A stretch of 64,000 bases of DNA from Geoglobus sp. UBA235 (GCA_002494725.1 DACG01000019.1:70537-134536), one strand, 5' to 3'; positions 32,103 through 41,458 are shown, numbered from the stretch's first letter. Notes: generated from the letters alone by a model not told the origin. Program-made: numbers and translations.

Positions 32103-32842
32103 AGATAGGGAAATTCGGGCTTATAAACAACTTTTTGCCCTACTATCACATTGAGAAGGAAAAAAAGTACACTGTGGTTGAGAGCTCTCCAAAAGCTCTT
32201 GCAGAGATGGTGATGGAAGGAGAGATAGCTTACGCTCCTGTGCCATCCTACCACTACATTCTCAGCAAAAACTCCCTTAAAAGGCACAGCTTCTGCGTAG
32301 CATCAGACGGTCAGGTTTTCAGCGTCGTTATTGTTTCAAAAAGAAAGAGGCTTGACGACTCCCCAATTGCCGTGACATCAAAGTCCGTAACGTCATCAAA
32401 GATGCTGGAAATTGTCGTGAGGGAGAGGGGAATGATAAACAGGACTGTCAGGGTAGGCGGGAACTTCATGGAAATTCTCAGGGATTTCGATCATGCGCTG
32501 CTCATAGGTGATGAGGCAATAAAGGCCAGAATGGTGTTCAGAGTTGTCATGGATCTGGGGGAGGAGTGGAAGGAAATAACAGGTTTGCCTGCGGTTTTCG
32601 GAATATCGGCGTCGAGAATGGGGTTCGAACACGGGGAGATTATAGACAGAGATGTCATCGAATCATACAGAAGAGGGATGAGCAAAAAGGATGAGATTGT
32701 TGAGATTGCAAGCCTGAAATTCAGAATGCCTGAGGAATTTCTCTCGGTTTACTTCTCCACACTAATTCACGTTGCAGGGAGGAAAGAGGTTAAAAGTCTG
32801 GAGGTCTTTGAGGAGCTTGTAAATGAGCACCGACTACATTGA
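32099..32842 (+). CDS. mqnA: MqnA, chorismate dehydratase
   Basis: Converts chorismate to 3-[(1-carboxyvinyl)oxy]benzoate, the first step of the futalosine route. It is a periplasmic-binding-protein-like fold: the N-terminal LINNFLPYY, then IAYAPVPSYHYI, LIGDEAIKAR and DLGEEWKEITGLPAVFGI are MqnA hallmarks. The start is TTG 32099, overlapping the mqnE stop by 4 nt. At 247 residues it is a little shorter than many bacterial forms. MqnD is related, but the LGEEW...TGLP block favours MqnA. Confidence 0.88.
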   Translation: MKIGKFGLINNFLPYYHIEKEKKYTVVESSPKALAEMVMEGEIAYAPVPSYHYILSKNSLKRHSFCVASDGQVFSVVIVSKRKRLDDSPIAVTSKSVTSSKMLEIVVRERGMINRTVRVGGNFMEILRDFDHALLIGDEAIKARMVFRVVMDLGEEWKEITGLPAVFGISASRMGFEHGEIIDRDVIESYRRGMSKKDEIVEIASLKFRMPEEFLSVYFSTLIHVAGRKEVKSLEVFEELVNEHRLH

Positions 32843-33884
32843 TAGAAATCTGGCTGGGAAGGATCTGACATTTGATGAGGCCATTGAACTCTTTAACCTC
32901 CCCATACACGAGCTTGGGAGAATTGCAAATGAAATAAGAAAAAAGAAATGCGGTGACACGGTTGGTTTTGTCATTGACAGGAACATAAACTACACAAACG
33001 TCTGCATTTCAAGGTGCAAGTTCTGTGCGTTTTACGCAAAAAGCATTGAAGAAAGCTACACTCTCTCCTACGGTGAGATACTTCGGAAAATTTCTGAGGC
33101 TGTCAGGCAGAATGCAACCCAGATAATGCTTCAGGGTGGCATAAATCCGGATCTCGGAATAGAATGGTTTGAAAATCTTTTCAGGGAGATAAAGAAAAGA
33201 TTCAGGGTTGACATTCACAGCCTTTCCCCTCCTGAGATAGTCTATCTTTCAAGGAAGGAGGGGATGAGTGTAAGGGAAGTGATCTCAAGGCTCAGGGAGG
33301 CAGGACTGGATTCTATACCGGGAGGAGGAGCAGAGATACTTTCAGACGAGATAAGGAAGGAGATAAGCAACAAGTGCACGGCTGAAGAGTGGATCATGGT
33401 TATGGAGGCTGCCCATGAGCTCGGGATGAAAACCACAGCCACAATGATGTTCGGACATCTGGAGAAGGAAAAGCATGTGATCGAGCATCTTTTCAGGATC
33501 AGAGATCTGCAGAAAAAAACTGGAGGTTTTACAGCATTCATACCGTGGAGCTTTCAGCCAGGAAATACGGAGCTGTACAGGGTAATAAAGGAGCCAGCAC
33601 CTCCATTACACTATTTAAGGATAATAGCAGTATCAAGGACTGTTCTCCATAACATAAAGAACATTCAGGTCTCCTGGCTAACCCAGGGAATGGAGATCGC
33701 AGCACTTGCTCTTGATTTTGGAGCGAATGATTTTGGTGGAGTGATGCTCGAGGAAAACGTTCTGAGAGCTACAGGAAAGGAATTCAGACCTGCAATGGCA
33801 GATGAGATAATTTCCGCAATAAGGAAGGCTGGAAGAATTCCTGTGAGGAGAGATACATATTACAATATCATTGAGTACTGCTGA
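32823..33884 (+). CDS. mqnC: MqnC, cyclic dehypoxanthinylfutalosine synthase (radical SAM)
   Basis: Radical SAM cyclase of the futalosine pathway. The cluster motif is CISRCKFCAF preceded by RNINYTNVC, followed by QGGINPDLGIEWFE and HSLSPPEI, then TMMFGHLE and FIPWSFQPGNT. At 353 residues it is full length. It overlaps mqnA by 20 nt. MqnB and MqnD are not in the window. Its paralogue MqnE is two genes upstream and clearly related. Confidence 0.93.
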   Translation: MSTDYIDRNLAGKDLTFDEAIELFNLPIHELGRIANEIRKKKCGDTVGFVIDRNINYTNVCISRCKFCAFYAKSIEESYTLSYGEILRKISEAVRQNATQIMLQGGINPDLGIEWFENLFREIKKRFRVDIHSLSPPEIVYLSRKEGMSVREVISRLREAGLDSIPGGGAEILSDEIRKEISNKCTAEEWIMVMEAAHELGMKTTATMMFGHLEKEKHVIEHLFRIRDLQKKTGGFTAFIPWSFQPGNTELYRVIKEPAPPLHYLRIIAVSRTVLHNIKNIQVSWLTQGMEIAALALDFGANDFGGVMLEENVLRATGKEFRPAMADEIISAIRKAGRIPVRRDTYYNIIEYC

Positions 33885-34983
33885 ATCTCCTTTCTGCAAA
33901 TTCTGAAACCATGTTCCTTATTTTTGCAGAATTCTTGGCAAGAAACGCACCGAGTACTGATGTGATTATGACGGCTGTTGTTACAGCAGACACCTCCTTT
34001 CCCGTTCCAAATGCAAATATCAGGAATATCGAGAACTCCCCCCTTGCCACGGTGTCAAGTCCTATCTCCAGCCCTGAAAGCCAAGATCTGAAGAGATACC
34101 TCCCCGTTATCATTCCGGATATTACCTTGCCTGCAACCGCTGCTGCAGCGAGAATCAGCCCGTCCACAAAACCCTCTGAAGACAGATTTACCGAAATTCC
34201 AAAGAAGAAAAAGAAGAGAACTAGGAACACGTCCTTGAACGGAAGCACAATCTCTCTGATATTCTTTATTCCCGACAGCATCAGTCCGAGCATTATGGCA
34301 GTGAAACCTGCAGGAATTCTAAAGAATTCCTCAAAGGCAATTCCGAGAAGTGCGGCTGTGAATGCAAGCAGAACCGGAATCTCATCATCCCTGGTAAACA
34401 GGATGCCAAGGAGCCTTGGCATGTGATTTGAGAGCCAGTATGTCAGGGCTGTAAATGCAAGGATTTTCACCATGAAAAGAAGAAGATCAGAACTTTCGGG
34501 ATTGTTAAGGACTATCAGCAGTGCTATCGCTATATCTTCAAAGACCATTATCCAGATAACAACCTCAGACTCTCTGAACATGAGTTTTCTGTTTTCAATC
34601 AGGGACTGGAGCACTATTGCGGAGCTCGAGATGTAGAGGGCAGATGCAATCAGAAATGCCTGCACGTGGGTGAATCCTGCGAGAATTGAAATTCCGTAAA
34701 TTAGTGTGAAGTTGATTACGAAATCGTAAAGACCTGAATGGAATATTGTCTTTTTCTTCTCCGATATCTCTCCCGGGTTCAGATTGAGTCCTATGTAAAA
34801 GAGCAGCATTATCACTCCGGCTTCCGCAATAGAATTGGAAACCTCATCCCCCTTCAGAACTCCAAATCCAGTTTCACCCAGAATCAGTCCCGCAAGAATG
34901 TATGCAGGAACTGGAGGAAGTGAGAGCTTCTTTGATGCCACTGCCAGAATTGCACAGATGAGTCCGGCAAGAGCAATATTCAT
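33868..34983 (-). CDS. CPA2-family K+/H+ antiporter (KhtU/Kef-like)
   Basis: Membrane antiporter with about 11-12 hydrophobic helices. PPVPAYILAGLILG at the N-terminus, SSSAIVLQSL and the GIAFEEFFRIPAGFTAIMLGLM region are Kef/KhtU family traits. There is no C-terminal RCK domain in the protein. Instead a KhtT-like regulator gene lies immediately upstream with no gap, so the two make a KhtTU-like unit for K+ efflux. It converges on mqnC with a 17-nt overlap. Na+ is the main alternative ion. Confidence 0.87.
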   Translation of the reverse strand: MNIALAGLICAILAVASKKLSLPPVPAYILAGLILGETGFGVLKGDEVSNSIAEAGVIMLLFYIGLNLNPGEISEKKKTIFHSGLYDFVINFTLIYGISILAGFTHVQAFLIASALYISSSAIVLQSLIENRKLMFRESEVVIWIMVFEDIAIALLIVLNNPESSDLLLFMVKILAFTALTYWLSNHMPRLLGILFTRDDEIPVLLAFTAALLGIAFEEFFRIPAGFTAIMLGLMLSGIKNIREIVLPFKDVFLVLFFFFFGISVNLSSEGFVDGLILAAAAVAGKVISGMITGRYLFRSWLSGLEIGLDTVARGEFSIFLIFAFGTGKEVSAVTTAVIITSVLGAFLAKNSAKIRNMVSEFAERRFSSTQ

Positions 34984-35466
34984 TCAGATCCCCATGATCT
35001 CCTTCTCAAACCGCTCTATCTGCTCCTTATCCCCGATAACAACTATGATGTCTCCCTCCTCAAATATGAGATGTGGAGGTGGACTTATTATTGTCTTCCC
35101 TCTCCTGGAAACTGCAACGATGTTCGCCCCTGTCCTCTTTCTTATAGCGAGCTCCTCAATTGTCTTTCCGTGCAGTCTTTTTGTAATTGTATATGTGTGC
35201 ATCGCAAGTGTCAAATCCGGAACACCCATGAAGTCAACCTCAACGCTCTCTCTCTCCTTTTCTATCGGTACACCTCCAAGAACCGATGAGAGCCTTTTAG
35301 CCTCTGTCTCCGTAAGCTCAACGGAACACGGTCTGTCGCATGACCTTTCCTGAATGTATATCTGGATTCTCCTGTTGAGGAGAAATATTATGGCAATTCT
35401 GTCACCGGATTTTGTCTCAAGCTCGTACTTTGTTCCCACACCCTCAAGGCCGATGAACCTGACCAT
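34984..35466 (-). CDS. KhtT-like regulatory subunit with a TrkA-C domain
   Basis: A 160-residue cytoplasmic protein with an N-terminal region like KhtT (LEGVGTKYELETKSGDRIAI) and a C-terminal TrkA-C/RCK-C domain (about 85-160; LHGKTIEELAIRKRTGANIV, then ISPPPHLIFEEGDIIVVIGD). In KhtTU this subunit opens or closes the antiporter in response to nucleotides or pH. The antiporter gene follows with the next base, so they are translated together. Confidence 0.87.
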   Translation of the reverse strand: MVRFIGLEGVGTKYELETKSGDRIAIIFLLNRRIQIYIQERSCDRPCSVELTETEAKRLSSVLGGVPIEKERESVEVDFMGVPDLTLAMHTYTITKRLHGKTIEELAIRKRTGANIVAVSRRGKTIISPPPHLIFEEGDIIVVIGDKEQIERFEKEIMGI

Positions 35467-35511
35467 GAGAATACCACGAGCTTCTCCAATTTATCATCTT
35501 CGATGCCAATG

Positions 35512-35519
35512 TTTATAAT
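35512..35519 (+). promoter_or_regulatory. TATA box for the HAD phosphatase gene
   Basis: TTTATAAT is centred 27 nt upstream of ATG 35542. This decides the start, because an open frame extends back past the box to 35503. Confidence 0.6.
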
Positions 35520-35541
35520 GTCAGGCCAAGATCTATTCCCG

Positions 35542-36342
35542 ATGAATGTTGAAGGGCTAATACTTGACATTGATGGGGTTATATCGAGAGGCAGAAAGCC
35601 CATAGAGAGGGCGATTGATGGATACCGGATTCTGAAGGACGTGGGAATAAAAACAGTGTTTGTCTCAAACAACTCAACGAGAAGCAGGAGGATAATGTTT
35701 GAGAGATTCAGGCAGTTCGGACTTGATGTGGATGAGGATGAGCTCATAATCGCAACCCATGCCACTGCCCTTCATATTGCTAAGGAAAATGGAAGAACGA
35801 GGGTTTTCACAACAGGTGAGGATGGGCTGAAGGAGGAGCTTATAAATCTCGGCCATGAGCTTGTCGATTACAGAGATGCGGAGTACCTTGTTGTAGGATC
35901 AAACAGGGGAATAAACTTTGACATATTCACCAAAGCACTAAGGCTTGCTCTGAACAGTGAGGTAAGGTATGTTGCTGTTAATCCCGACAGGGTTTTTCCG
36001 GCTGAGGATGGGCCAATTCCGGGAACGGGACTGATAATAGGAGCCCTGTACTGGATTACAGGGAGACAGCCTGATGTGATTGTGGGAAAGCCATCAAAGA
36101 TCATCATTGATCAGGCGATAGAGAGGCTCGGTGTTAGCAGAGAAAGGGTGGCAATTGTCGGGGATCAGATTGATGTTGACGTGCTTGCAGGGAAGAATGC
36201 CGGAATAAAGAGCATACTCGTTCTTTCAGGAGTGACAAATCAGGAAAATTATGAGATGAAGGTTAGGGAGACTGGAGTGAAACCAGACTTCATCTTCAGG
36301 GATCTTTACGAGCTGGCTCAGAAACTGAAGTCCGGGAAGTGA
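35542..36342 (+). CDS. HAD-superfamily phosphatase, subclass IIA (NagD-like)
   Basis: Motif I DIDGVISRG (nucleophile Asp), motif II SNNSTRS, the subclass IIA cap with PDRVFPAEDGPIPGTG, the motif III lysine in GKPSKIII and motif IV VAIVGDQIDVDVLAG. Members dephosphorylate sugar phosphates, nucleotides or phosphoglycolate; the substrate here cannot be read. MNVEGLILDIDG from ATG 35542 fits the promoter and the family N-terminus. 266 residues, full length. It converges on mrp with a 25-nt overlap. Confidence 0.9.
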   Translation: MNVEGLILDIDGVISRGRKPIERAIDGYRILKDVGIKTVFVSNNSTRSRRIMFERFRQFGLDVDEDELIIATHATALHIAKENGRTRVFTTGEDGLKEELINLGHELVDYRDAEYLVVGSNRGINFDIFTKALRLALNSEVRYVAVNPDRVFPAEDGPIPGTGLIIGALYWITGRQPDVIVGKPSKIIIDQAIERLGVSRERVAIVGDQIDVDVLAGKNAGIKSILVLSGVTNQENYEMKVRETGVKPDFIFRDLYELAQKLKSGK

Positions 36343-37082
36343 TCGAGATCGTAGCTCTCAATCTGTCCTGCATCTGCGATCCTGGGAAGGTCAGGGTCTA
36401 ACGGAATTTCGGCAATCACCTCAATTCCGTACTTCTCTGCAAGCCTTCTGCTCTTTTTCTCTCCAAATATGTATGATCTCTCACCACAGTGAGGGCACTG
36501 AAAGTAGCTCATATTCTCAACAATCCCCAGAACATGGGTGTTCATCATCTTTGCCATGTTCAGGGCCTTCTCTACTATCATGGATGTTAGGTCGTTGGGA
36601 GATGTGACTATCACAACCCCATCAAGCCTGACAGACTGCATGAGGGTGAGGGGTGCATCGCCTGTGCCCGGTGGGAGATCGAATATCAGATAGTCAACAC
36701 CCCTCCAGTCAGTCTTTGCAAGCAGATCATTCATGACACCGATTATCATCGGCCCACGCCACACAACAGGAGTTTCTTTCTCAGGGAGGAGAAACTGGAT
36801 TGAAAGAACCCTTATTCCGTAAATTCTCGATTCAGGCAGAACAAACCTGCCCTCTGAAATGTTCAGCCTTTCATTGTCCATACCAAATAGCCTCGGTATG
36901 CTTGGTCCAAGAAAGTCTGCATCAAAAATGGCAACCTTCTCACCTCTTTTTGCGAGACTCAATGCCAAGAGAGCTGTAACTGTTGATTTTCCAACTCCGC
37001 CCTTTCCACTCATAACCGCAATCTTTCTTTTTATGCTCCTAATGCTTTCCTGAACCTCCTCTGGTGTTACAGACTGATGCAT
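36318..37082 (-). CDS. Mrp/ApbC/Nbp35-type iron-sulfur carrier ATPase
   Basis: P-loop ATPase that carries Fe-S clusters to target proteins. The deviant Walker A is SGKGGVGKST (about residues 25-34), the DLPPGTGDAPLTLMQ segment is diagnostic, and the cluster-binding cysteines are in FQCPHCGE. The N-terminal DUF59 domain seen in some bacterial forms is absent, as is usual in archaea. At 254 residues it is normal. Confidence 0.92.
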   Translation of the reverse strand: MHQSVTPEEVQESIRSIKRKIAVMSGKGGVGKSTVTALLALSLAKRGEKVAIFDADFLGPSIPRLFGMDNERLNISEGRFVLPESRIYGIRVLSIQFLLPEKETPVVWRGPMIIGVMNDLLAKTDWRGVDYLIFDLPPGTGDAPLTLMQSVRLDGVVIVTSPNDLTSMIVEKALNMAKMMNTHVLGIVENMSYFQCPHCGERSYIFGEKKSRRLAEKYGIEVIAEIPLDPDLPRIADAGQIESYDLDHFPDFSF

Positions 37083-37167
37083 GGAATCACCTTTCCGAGA
37101 AATGATGCAGGGGTATTAAACCTTCGTCGCAATTTTTTTGAACCTCAAAACTGAAGCTGCGAATGAT

Positions 37168-37734
37168 TCAGGAAATTTTGTACCAGTCCATGCTTCTCAT
37201 CTCTATCTCTCTCTTTTTCCTCTCCATGAATTTCTGAACTGTTGAGTGCTGGGCTCCATCAATGAGCATTTCAATCGCCTCTCTTGCAGCTGAAACGCCC
37301 TCAAAGTTTCCTATGATTGAAACAAACTTGTCGTAAATTGATACGTGAACGTTCAGTGTCTCCTCTATGAGTCTCCTCATCTTTCCTTCCTTACCTATTA
37401 TCCTCCCCTTCACCCTTTCCATTGCCTTCTGGGAGATGTAGCTGCTGAGATCAATTGTTTCAAGAATTGTAAAGTCATCATCCAGAATCTTCAGAGCAAT
37501 CTCGGGATTGAATCCGAGGGCAATTGCATTTATAACATCCCTTGCCTTCAGAAATCCCACCGCATTCTCCCCTCTTGTCAGTGTGATCACACCATTCTTG
37601 CTGTCAACCTTTATTCTGCACTCTGTTCTCTCCTCAATCATCTTCTTTACCGACCCTTCCCTGCCTATGAGAACTCCTATTCTGTCTGGGGGGATCTTTA
37701 TATCAATGCTCTCCAACTCAATCACCTCTGACAA
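37168..37734 (-). CDS. Pno1/Dim2-like KH-domain ribosome-biogenesis protein
   Basis: Two KH domains: DRIGVLIGREGSVKKMIEE (about 17-35) and VKGRIIGKEGKMRRLIEE (about 107-125), each with a GxxG loop. This is the archaeal counterpart of eukaryotic Pno1/Dim2/Krr1, which binds near the 3' end of small-subunit rRNA and assists Nob1. At 188 residues it is typical. It overlaps the rio1 gene upstream by 17 nt, and nob1 is also present in this window. Confidence 0.9.
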   Translation of the reverse strand: MSEVIELESIDIKIPPDRIGVLIGREGSVKKMIEERTECRIKVDSKNGVITLTRGENAVGFLKARDVINAIALGFNPEIALKILDDDFTILETIDLSSYISQKAMERVKGRIIGKEGKMRRLIEETLNVHVSIYDKFVSIIGNFEGVSAAREAIEMLIDGAQHSTVQKFMERKKREIEMRSMDWYKIS

Positions 37735-38503
37735 ACTTCAGAACATCCTCAAAACTCTCCCTGATCCTGTATTTGGTGAAGAACCTGAGCAGGTTTTTTA
37801 TGTCCCTCTCCAAGTACTCCTCGGCCCTTGGATGATCACTCAGAACGGACTGACCCATATCTATGAAGTAGGGCTTATCGTATTTCATGATTATGTTGTA
37901 CTCGCTGAGATCAGCATGAACGAGCTCGGCTTTTCTGTACAGGAGCCTGAGATTTTCCTTTATCTCCGAGTAAAGCTCGGAAATGTCAGTTATTTCAGGG
38001 AGATACTTTCTGATCTCGAAAAGAGAAGGGTAGGGAATTTCATTCTCACCGAGAAACTCCATTAAAAGAACGTTTTTCAGATAGTGATATGGCTCGGGAA
38101 CATTCACGCCTGAATCAAATGCCCTTTCAAGGTTTCTGAACTCCTTCTCAACCCATATAAAAATCATATCCTTCTTAGAAATTCTCCTCATGTCGAATCT
38201 CTTGTCACCAAAAAGGTACTCATCCATTTTGAAAAACTCGGATGTTTCGGTTCTGTAAATCTTTACAGCAATCTCCTTCTTTTCCCCATTAATAATCCCA
38301 TCAGCGTAAAAAACATTTGCCTCCTTTCCCGTGCTGACGACACCACCAAGAGCCTGAATGTAGCCCTTTGATGAGATCCTGTACAGAGTTTTCAGGGTTC
38401 TCTCATCAAATACCTCGGCATATATCTTTCTTGACTCACTATCCTTTTCCCTTATTCTGAGACTGTCAAGGAGTCTTTCAATTCTCGCTATGTCCTTTTT
38501 CAT
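37718..38503 (-). CDS. rio1: Rio1 atypical serine kinase/ATPase
   Basis: RIO-family ATPase for late 30S subunit maturation. It has the phosphate-binding loop STGKEANVFYA, the catalytic HADLSEYNIIM and the metal-binding FIDMGQSV. The N-terminal part includes the RIO1-type GGVVSTGKEA context. At 261 residues it is the compact archaeal form. It sits between aIF1A and pno1-like on one strand, a conserved archaeal cluster of ribosome-assembly genes. Confidence 0.94.
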   Translation of the reverse strand: MKKDIARIERLLDSLRIREKDSESRKIYAEVFDERTLKTLYRISSKGYIQALGGVVSTGKEANVFYADGIINGEKKEIAVKIYRTETSEFFKMDEYLFGDKRFDMRRISKKDMIFIWVEKEFRNLERAFDSGVNVPEPYHYLKNVLLMEFLGENEIPYPSLFEIRKYLPEITDISELYSEIKENLRLLYRKAELVHADLSEYNIIMKYDKPYFIDMGQSVLSDHPRAEEYLERDIKNLLRFFTKYRIRESFEDVLKFVRGD

Positions 38504-38504
38504 G

Positions 38505-38798
38505 TCAGAACTTCAGATACCCCCTGGATTCAAGCCACTCAACCTGTGGGTTGGTGTATCTCCAGATCACATCAGCTCTCTCATCCTGGAAGTCCCATGG
38601 AACAACGATAACAACATCTCCTTCCCTTATCCAGATCTTCTTTCTCATCTTTCCGGGTATTCTTGCCATCCTCTCCTTTCCATCCTCGCATCTCACCTTT
38701 ATGTGGCCTGCACCGAGCATTGAAGTTACAATTCCAAACAGCTCCCTCTTGTTTCTGTCGGGAAGCCTTACCCTAACTACTTCCTCACCATCACTCAA
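38505..38798 (-). CDS. Translation initiation factor aIF1A
   Basis: S1-like OB-fold protein that helps scan or place mRNA on the 30S subunit. ELFGIVTSMLGAGHIKVRC then KMRKKIWIREGDVVIVVPWD and the C-terminal RYTNPQVEWL are eIF1A features. At 97 residues it is normal. It lies one base from the tyrS stop and one base from the rio1 start, in a tight operon tyrS-aIF1A-rio1-pno1. Confidence 0.96.
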   Translation of the reverse strand: MSDGEEVVRVRLPDRNKRELFGIVTSMLGAGHIKVRCEDGKERMARIPGKMRKKIWIREGDVVIVVPWDFQDERADVIWRYTNPQVEWLESRGYLKF

Positions 38799-38799
38799 G

Positions 38800-39774
38800 T
38801 CACCACCCCATATTTTTCATCCTCTTTCTCGCATTATCCAGAAGAATGTTTAAATACCTTGCAGCACTCTGCTTCAGATCCAGAGGATGTATTTCGCCTG
38901 ATGAGTAGTCTCTTGCAAGCTCCTCAAAGCTCTCATACTCCATGTCACCACCATACTTCACATCTCTCTCAATCACAACCCTGTCAAACCTCGGAAAGAC
39001 ATGGTATCTCATTATGTCCATAACCGGATTGTCCTGAATCTGCCTTTCAGGACAGAATGCCTTTCTGATCTTTCTGATCACGCTCTGCTCATCGTCTCTG
39101 ACAGAAATGTAATTTCCCTTGGAAGAGCTCATCTTCTCTCCATCGAGCCCCAGAAGAATAGGGATATGAATGCAAACAGGCACATGATATCCCAGCTTTG
39201 GAAGATTTTCCCGTGCAAGCATGTGTATCTTTCTCTGGTCCATTCCACCCACAGCTACAGTGACGCCAAGATGGGCTATGTCAAGAGCCTGCATCAGGGG
39301 GTATACCATCTGAGAGACCATTGGATCATCCTTTCTCCTGCTCACCTCATCCATGCTCCTCCTTGCCCTGTTTATGGTGGTCATTCTGGCCATCTTGAGC
39401 ACATCAAGAATGTAATCACTTTCAAGCTGGTACTCGCTGCCAAGAACAAACCTTGCCTTGCTCTCATCAAGTCCCAGAGATATGAACGCTGCCCTGTTGT
39501 ATTCAGCCACCTTCCTTATCTCCTCAAAATCTCCCTTCTCATTCAGATAAGCGTGAACATCTGCAAGGAGAACAACAATCTCGAAACCCACACTCTGCAA
39601 ATCCATGAGCTTGTTCACGGTCATCATGTGTCCTAAGTGTATCTCACCGCTTGGCTCGTAACCAACATAGGCTCTCAGCTTCCCTCCACTCTCAATAAGC
39701 TCTCTCAGCTCATCCTCAGTCACAACCTCCTCCACATTTCTCAATGCCAGTCTCAGCTTTTCCTCAGTGTCCAT
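38800..39774 (-). CDS. tyrS: Tyrosyl-tRNA synthetase
   Basis: Class I synthetase of the archaeal/eukaryotic type. The HIGH-like motif is EIHLGHMMTV (about 47-56) and the KMSKS-like motif is EKMSSSKGN. Tyrosine pocket residues Y in YVGYEPSG and the QxxYPLMQ/ D block (MVSQMVYPLMQALDI) are visible. Length 324 residues. It opens the operon with aIF1A and rio1. The cognate tRNA-Tyr is at the right end of the window. Confidence 0.95.
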   Translation of the reverse strand: MDTEEKLRLALRNVEEVVTEDELRELIESGGKLRAYVGYEPSGEIHLGHMMTVNKLMDLQSVGFEIVVLLADVHAYLNEKGDFEEIRKVAEYNRAAFISLGLDESKARFVLGSEYQLESDYILDVLKMARMTTINRARRSMDEVSRRKDDPMVSQMVYPLMQALDIAHLGVTVAVGGMDQRKIHMLARENLPKLGYHVPVCIHIPILLGLDGEKMSSSKGNYISVRDDEQSVIRKIRKAFCPERQIQDNPVMDIMRYHVFPRFDRVVIERDVKYGGDMEYESFEELARDYSSGEIHPLDLKQSAARYLNILLDNARKRMKNMGW

Positions 39775-39828
39775 GATCCGAAAAGGGCAACGCTATTTTT
39801 AAGGTTAATCCTGAATTGCTGCTCCAGC

Positions 39829-40863
39829 CTATTTGTCCTCTATTCCCTTTTCAGTTACCCTGAATATCGCCTCGGACTCGGGCAGATGAGGGGAGTCAAT
39901 GAGCCTTGCGACCCTCAGCTCTCCCTTGCTCTTTCTCAGATAAACCCTGAATGTTGCTGTGTGGGCAACTATGTGTCCTCCAACGGGCTTGGTCGGATCA
40001 CCAAAGAACTGATCCGGCTTTGCCATAACCTGATTTGTAACAACAATCGCAGCGTTGAATATCTCCCCAAACCTGAGCAGATCGTGAAGGTGCTTGTTGA
40101 GCTTCTGCTGCCTGTCTGCCAGGGTACCTCTTCCCACATACTCGGCCCTGAAGTGAGCGGTGAGGGAATCAACAACCAGAAGCCTTACATTAACTCCTTC
40201 CTTTTTCAGCCTGTTGGCAAGCTCCTTTGCGTTGTCAACAAGAAGCATCTGATGATTTGAGTTGTAGGCCTGAGCGACGTATATGTTCTTCAGAACCCTG
40301 TCAGGATCGAGTCCCTTGGCTTCCGCCATCTGGATTATTCTTTCAGGTCTGAATGTGCCCTCCGTATCAATTACAACAACAGCACCATCAAGCCCTCCCT
40401 TATCCTTAGGAAGCTGAACGTTAACAGCAACCTGATGACATATCTGTGTTTTTCCACTTCCAAACTCTCCGAAGAGCTCGGTAATTGCCTGAGTTTCAAT
40501 TCCACCGCCAAGCAGGTTATCAAGAGCCTGGCTTCCTGTTGTTATCTTTCCCACTTTCTTTCTTCTTTCGTAAACAACATCCCCGGTCTCAAATCCGCCA
40601 ACATTGGCCAGCTTCCTTGCAGCGGCTATTATTTTTGCAGCTGTGGACTCTCCTATCTCGGCAACACTGCTCAGCTCCTGAGGTGATGCAACGGCTATTG
40701 CCTCTATGGAATAGTAGCCCGCACCTCTCAGCTTCTCAGCAGTTGCAGGACCCACAAATGGCAGATCCTCAATATCCACAGCACCCTCAGCAGCATCGAT
40801 CATCTCGGATTCATTTTCCTGCATCTCCACCGAACTTTCCTGATTCTCTTTCTTTCTTGCCAT
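39829..40863 (-). CDS. radA: RadA recombinase
   Basis: Archaeal RecA/Rad51 homologue for strand exchange. It has an N-terminal helix-hairpin-helix domain (about 30-95; LPFVGPATAEKLRGAGYYS), the FxTG-like polymerisation region around VGGFETGDVV, Walker A GEFGSGKTQ, VVVIDTEGTFRPER and Walker B LLVVDSLTAHFR, with loop L2 NQVMAKPDQFFGD. There is no intein. The 344 residues include an acidic N-terminal tail (QESSVEMQENESEM). It is transcribed alone. Confidence 0.97.
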   Translation of the reverse strand: MARKKENQESSVEMQENESEMIDAAEGAVDIEDLPFVGPATAEKLRGAGYYSIEAIAVASPQELSSVAEIGESTAAKIIAAARKLANVGGFETGDVVYERRKKVGKITTGSQALDNLLGGGIETQAITELFGEFGSGKTQICHQVAVNVQLPKDKGGLDGAVVVIDTEGTFRPERIIQMAEAKGLDPDRVLKNIYVAQAYNSNHQMLLVDNAKELANRLKKEGVNVRLLVVDSLTAHFRAEYVGRGTLADRQQKLNKHLHDLLRFGEIFNAAIVVTNQVMAKPDQFFGDPTKPVGGHIVAHTATFRVYLRKSKGELRVARLIDSPHLPESEAIFRVTEKGIEDK

Positions 40864-40916
40864 TGAAAATCTTTGAGTGTAAAATCATTTTAATATGTTT
40901 TCCCTGCCAGGAAACT

Positions 40917-41393
40917 TCAGGACTGCCTCTCCTCAAAAATGCTCTCTATGTCTATCATGTGTGTCTCCTTCACAACATTTAAAACAAGCATTGTGTAGGT
41001 TTTTTCGACAAATTCAAGCTTTCCTATGTCTTTTACAAACTCATTGAGGCTATCTCTGTCTCTGAATTTTGACACTGCTATGACATCAAACTCTCCCGTA
41101 ACATCGTAAACTGCAGTGACATTCGGAAGCTCTGCCAAGAGCTTCTCAACCTCGATTACCTTTCCACCCTTTGCGGTTATCCCTATGACTGCGATGAGGT
41201 CAAAACCCAGCTTTGAGTAATTTATCACAGGAATGAACTTCTCGATAATCCCCATTTTTTTCATCTTGTTTATTCTGTTGTATATCGTCGCTTCTGTCAC
41301 TCCCAGTTTCTCTGCTATCTCTCTCAGGCTCTTTCTCGCATCCTCCTGAAGTTCTGAAAGAATTTTTAGGTCCATGCGGTCAATCTTTTCCAT
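40917..41393 (-). CDS. Lrp/AsnC-family transcription regulator
   Basis: N-terminal winged helix (DRMDLKILSELQEDARKS, then LGVTEATIYNRINKMKKMG as recognition region) and a C-terminal RAM/ACT ligand domain (TAVYDVTGEFDVIAVSKF). It is 158 residues from ATG 41393. The frame extends upstream, but a minus-strand TTTAAATA box at 41414-41421 sits 25 nt before this ATG, which fixes a leaderless start. The effector is unknown. Confidence 0.92.
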   Translation of the reverse strand: MEKIDRMDLKILSELQEDARKSLREIAEKLGVTEATIYNRINKMKKMGIIEKFIPVINYSKLGFDLIAVIGITAKGGKVIEVEKLLAELPNVTAVYDVTGEFDVIAVSKFRDRDSLNEFVKDIGKLEFVEKTYTMLVLNVVKETHMIDIESIFEERQS

Positions 41394-41413
41394 TGCTTTA
41401 AATTGAAAAGGAT

Positions 41414-41421
41414 TATTTAAA
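41414..41421 (-). promoter_or_regulatory. TATA box of the Lrp-family gene
   Basis: TTTAAATA on the minus strand, centred 25 nt upstream of the start codon at 41393. It lies inside the open frame that extends toward the radical SAM gene and so argues against the longer start. Confidence 0.6.
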
Positions 41422-41458
41422 AAATTTTTCAAACAGGATAAAACTTGAGAGTTACACT

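Noticed and set aside
34835..35353. Plus-strand 172-residue frame and similar long antisense frames
   Set aside because: These are shadows of the KhtTU-like, CbiO, SPFH and other genes, with low-complexity Ser/Pro/Leu content.
39829..40863. Intein in radA, also considered in lonB
   Set aside because: Both proteins have normal length and continuous Walker motifs.
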